DNA of 64,000 nucleotides from contig NZ_FXAF01000008.1 in the NCBI RefSeq assembly GCF_900177415.1, positions 310,001 to 374,000 on the forward strand, written 5' to 3'. The notes under the pieces were generated by a model, which had not been told where the DNA came from, did no database searches, and saw nothing but the letters and a program-made list of their open reading frames with translations. Positions 61,812 to 64,000 of the stretch are shown here, piece by piece; the stretch's first letter is position 1, and each line of letters begins with the position of its first letter. The translations under genes were made by a program, and so were the position numbers. The stretch is from Xaviernesmea oryzae (GTDB lineage: Bacteria > Pseudomonadota > Alphaproteobacteria > Rhizobiales > Rhizobiaceae).

Positions 61812-62806
61812 CACTTCACCTCCCAGAATGGGCTGTCGGACGGTGCGGCAAGCAGGCGTTCCAGCTCACTGTCCAGGAAGCAGAGGCTGATCGAGGCACC
61901 AGCCATTTCCATCGATGTTGCATAGTGGCCGACAAGCGGCTGGACGATCGCGAGGCCGGCCTCCTTCAGTTTGCGGAATGCGTGGCGATAGAGAATGAGC
62001 AGTTCCTCGAGCGGCGTCGCGCCGAGGCTGTTTACGAGAATCGAGACACGGCCCCCATGTCCCGCAGGACGCTCCGTGAGCAGGCGCGTGATCATGTCCT
62101 CGACGATCTCGTCGGCAGGCTTCATTTTGCTGCGCCAGAGTCCCGGCTCCCCGTGAATGCCCATGCCCATTTCGAATTCGTCTGCTGCGATCTCGAAGGT
62201 CGGTTTCGCGGCACCCGGCACCTGGCAGGGAGAAAGCGCCAGGCCGATCGTCCTGGTTGCCGCGACGGCTTGCCGTGCTGTCTGCGTCACGGCAGCCAGA
62301 TCGGCTCCCTCTTCGGCGCGCGCACCGGCGATCTTGTAGGCATAGATGATGCCCGCGACGCCGCGGCGTTTCGCGCTTTCCTCCGGAGAGGCGCTGGCAA
62401 TGTCATCCGTGCCGAGCACGGTGGTCGTCTCGATCTCGCCTTCGAGGAACTCACCGGCCATGTCGAAATTCATACGGTCGCCGCCGTAGTTGCCGTAGAG
62501 CCGGAGCACACCGGCTCCGCCATCGGCAAGCTTGATCGCCTCGATGCAACTGTCGATGTTCGGCCCCTCGAAGACGTTGCCGATCGAGCAAGTGTCGATC
62601 ATGCCGCGACCAACATAGCCGGTAAAAAGCGGCAGGTGACCTGAACCACCGCCGGACACGATGCCGACCTTGCCCTTGCGCACTCCCTCCGAGCGGCAGA
62701 CGACCCGCTTGGCCGAGCCGCCGAGTTTCAGGCGCGGATGCGCGAGCACAAGGCCTTCCAGCACTTCATCGACATAACCGGAAGCCGCATTCATCAGTTT
62801 TTTCAC
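61811..62806 (-). CDS. Dihydroxyacetone-kinase-type substrate-binding subunit, DhaK-like
   Basis: A 331-residue DhaK domain with SGGGSGHLPLFTGYVGRGM and the histidine that binds the ketose covalently as hemiaminal (H218 in MGMGIHGEPG). Members act on dihydroxyacetone, erythrulose or related ketoses. It is followed by dhaL. Upstream lies an FAD-linked oxidoreductase gene, 37 bases away on the same strand, which could oxidise a hydroxy acid or polyol feeding the kinase. Confidence 0.9.
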   Translation of the reverse strand: MKKLMNAASGYVDEVLEGLVLAHPRLKLGGSAKRVVCRSEGVRKGKVGIVSGGGSGHLPLFTGYVGRGMIDTCSIGNVFEGPNIDSCIEAIKLADGGAGVLRLYGNYGGDRMNFDMAGEFLEGEIETTTVLGTDDIASASPEESAKRRGVAGIIYAYKIAGARAEEGADLAAVTQTARQAVAATRTIGLALSPCQVPGAAKPTFEIAADEFEMGMGIHGEPGLWRSKMKPADEIVEDMITRLLTERPAGHGGRVSILVNSLGATPLEELLILYRHAFRKLKEAGLAIVQPLVGHYATSMEMAGASISLCFLDSELERLLAAPSDSPFWEVK

Positions 62807-62842
62807 GATCTCTCCTTTCCCGTATTTCGGGATATAATTCCA

Positions 62843-64000
62843 TCAATTTTCAGGAAGCATCTTACCCGGGTTCATGATGTTCATGGGATCGAGCGCCTGT
62901 TTGATGGCGCGCATCACATCAAGCGCCGCACCGTGCTCGGCCGCCATATACTGCCTCTTGTGCAGACCTATCCCATGCTCGCCGGAACATGTGCCACCAT
63001 AGCGAATCGCCCTTTCCGCAACACGCGCGGCAAGAGCGTCCGCCCTCACCGTCTCGTCCGCGTCATTCGGATCGTGCATGATGCCAAGATGGAAATTGCC
63101 GTCTCCGACATGGCCGACCAGGGGGGCGATCAAGCCGCTTTCGCGGACATCCTCCTTGGTCTCGGTGATGCAGGCCGCGAATTCGGAGAGAGGCACGCAG
63201 GCGTCGGTGCCCATGTTGTCCTTGCCGGGTGCCAGCCATTTGCTGGCGTGATAGCAATTGTGCCGCGCTTTCCACAGCAGCGTCCGATCTTCCGGTCGCT
63301 CGGCATGGCGGAAGCGGCTGCCGTTGAAGGCGAGCGCCAGCTCCTCCATCGCTTGAGCGTCCTCCCGCACGCCGGAAGGGCTGCCGTGGAACTCGAAGAA
63401 CAGGGTCGGCTTCTCGTCGAAGCCTTCCAGTTTCGAATAACCGATGCAGGCGCGGATCTGGACTTCGTCCAGCAGTTCGATCCTTGCTATCCGCAGGCCG
63501 GATTGCAGCGCCGTCGTCACAGTGCCGACCGCATCCTCGAACCGGTCGAACTGGCAGGTCGCAACCATCACCGCTTCCGGCAGCCCCTGCAGACGCACTT
63601 GGATTTCGGTAATTACCCCGAGCGTGCCTTCACTGCCGACGTAAAGCCGGGTCAGGTCGAGACCGGCGGATGACTTGCGGGCCCGGCCGCCGGTCCTGAT
63701 GACCTCCCCGGCAGGGGTAACGACCGTCAGACCCAGCACGTTTTCACGCATTGTCCCGTAGCGCACCGCGTTGGTACCGGATGCCCGTGTCGCCGCCATG
63801 CCGCCGATCGTCGCGTCGGCGCCTGGATCGACGCTGAAGAAAAGGCCTTCGGCACGAAGGTCCGCATTGAGCTGTTCGCGAGTGACGCCAGCCTCCACCC
63901 GGCAATCCAGCGCCTCGGCGGAGACCTGCAAAATCCGGTTCATTCGCGTGAGGTCGAGACTCACCCCGCCGCGAACCGCTGCGACATGCCCCTCCAGCGA
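62843..64000 (-). CDS. FAD-linked oxidoreductase, GlcD/D-lactate dehydrogenase type, start off the window
   Basis: At least 385 residues are seen; the N-terminus lies beyond the right edge. The FAD-binding PCMH region includes FFSVDPGADATIGGMAATRA and LTRLYVGSEGTLGVITEIQV. The C-terminal substrate domain has APLVGHVGDGNFHLGIM and SGEHGIGLHKRQY with the conserved histidines. Family enzymes oxidise D-2-hydroxy acids such as glycolate or D-lactate. First visible gene of the dhaKL operon. Confidence 0.9.
   Translation of the reverse strand, partial: SLEGHVAAVRGGVSLDLTRMNRILQVSAEALDCRVEAGVTREQLNADLRAEGLFFSVDPGADATIGGMAATRASGTNAVRYGTMRENVLGLTVVTPAGEVIRTGGRARKSSAGLDLTRLYVGSEGTLGVITEIQVRLQGLPEAVMVATCQFDRFEDAVGTVTTALQSGLRIARIELLDEVQIRACIGYSKLEGFDEKPTLFFEFHGSPSGVREDAQAMEELALAFNGSRFRHAERPEDRTLLWKARHNCYHASKWLAPGKDNMGTDACVPLSEFAACITETKEDVRESGLIAPLVGHVGDGNFHLGIMHDPNDADETVRADALAARVAERAIRYGGTCSGEHGIGLHKRQYMAAEHGAALDVMRAIKQALDPMNIMNPGKMLPEN

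Overview
This looks like accessory DNA, probably a megaplasmid or chromid, from a member of the Rhizobiales (Rhizobium, Ensifer, Agrobacterium or Neorhizobium type). The grounds are the high G+C coding bias, the density of ABC and TRAP uptake operons each with its own regulator, a plasmid-type ParB-like gene, and small families I associate with rhizobia (Usg, DUF982, DUF1488, extra S21, ROSE-controlled Hsp20). No rRNA, complete tRNA or CRISPR array was found.

Layout. 1-9219: end of a response-regulator gene, then a LysR gene and a plus-strand polyamine/opine-type ABC operon (binding protein, ATPase, fused double permease) that runs on into a zinc deacylase, a threonine-synthase-like PLP enzyme and a GNAT acetyltransferase. 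This block abuts a ParB-like gene that has lost its 3' half. 9.2-27.3 kb: a stress island with usg, CIRCE-groESL, a glycosyltransferase, a glycogen-debranching-type enzyme, two hsp20 genes behind a ROSE-like thermometer, two cold-shock genes with matching leaders and terminators, a secreted seven-repeat cysteine protein and many very small genes. It ends at a deleted IS110/IS1111-type element.

27.6-33.9 kb: a LacI-controlled RbsABC-type sugar operon with three operators and an unclassified 455-residue partner protein. 33.9-37.1 kb: two neighbouring genes, a MalT-like LuxR regulator and a glyoxalase-fold protein, each broken by an apparent one-base loss. 37.3-46.0 kb: a hydantoin/oxoproline-type operon (racemase, complete ABC transporter, HyuA-like protein, two tandem DUF917 proteins). 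46.3-51 kb: nitroreductase, EamA exporter, LysR, a decayed beta-keto acid cleavage gene and a possible transposase scrap.

51-54.4 kb: a second cluster of small stress-type genes (AlkB, S21, DUF982, a DnaJ-type zinc mini-protein) sharing families with the 9-27 kb island. 54.7-64 kb: a catabolic locus around an IclR gene, with TRAP transporter, FAH-family and DapA-family enzymes, DhaK/DhaL kinase subunits, an FAD oxidoreductase that leaves the window, and a decayed aldehyde dehydrogenase.

The window therefore combines nutrient-scavenging operons with heat, cold and DNA-damage functions, and has several scars of insertion and decay. The parts most likely to hold undescribed biology are the deacylase/PLP cassette (2.3-9.2 kb), the cysteine-repeat protein (24.1 kb), the unknown gene in the sugar operon (27.6 kb), the tandem DUF917 operon (37-46 kb) and the small-protein families shared by the two stress clusters.
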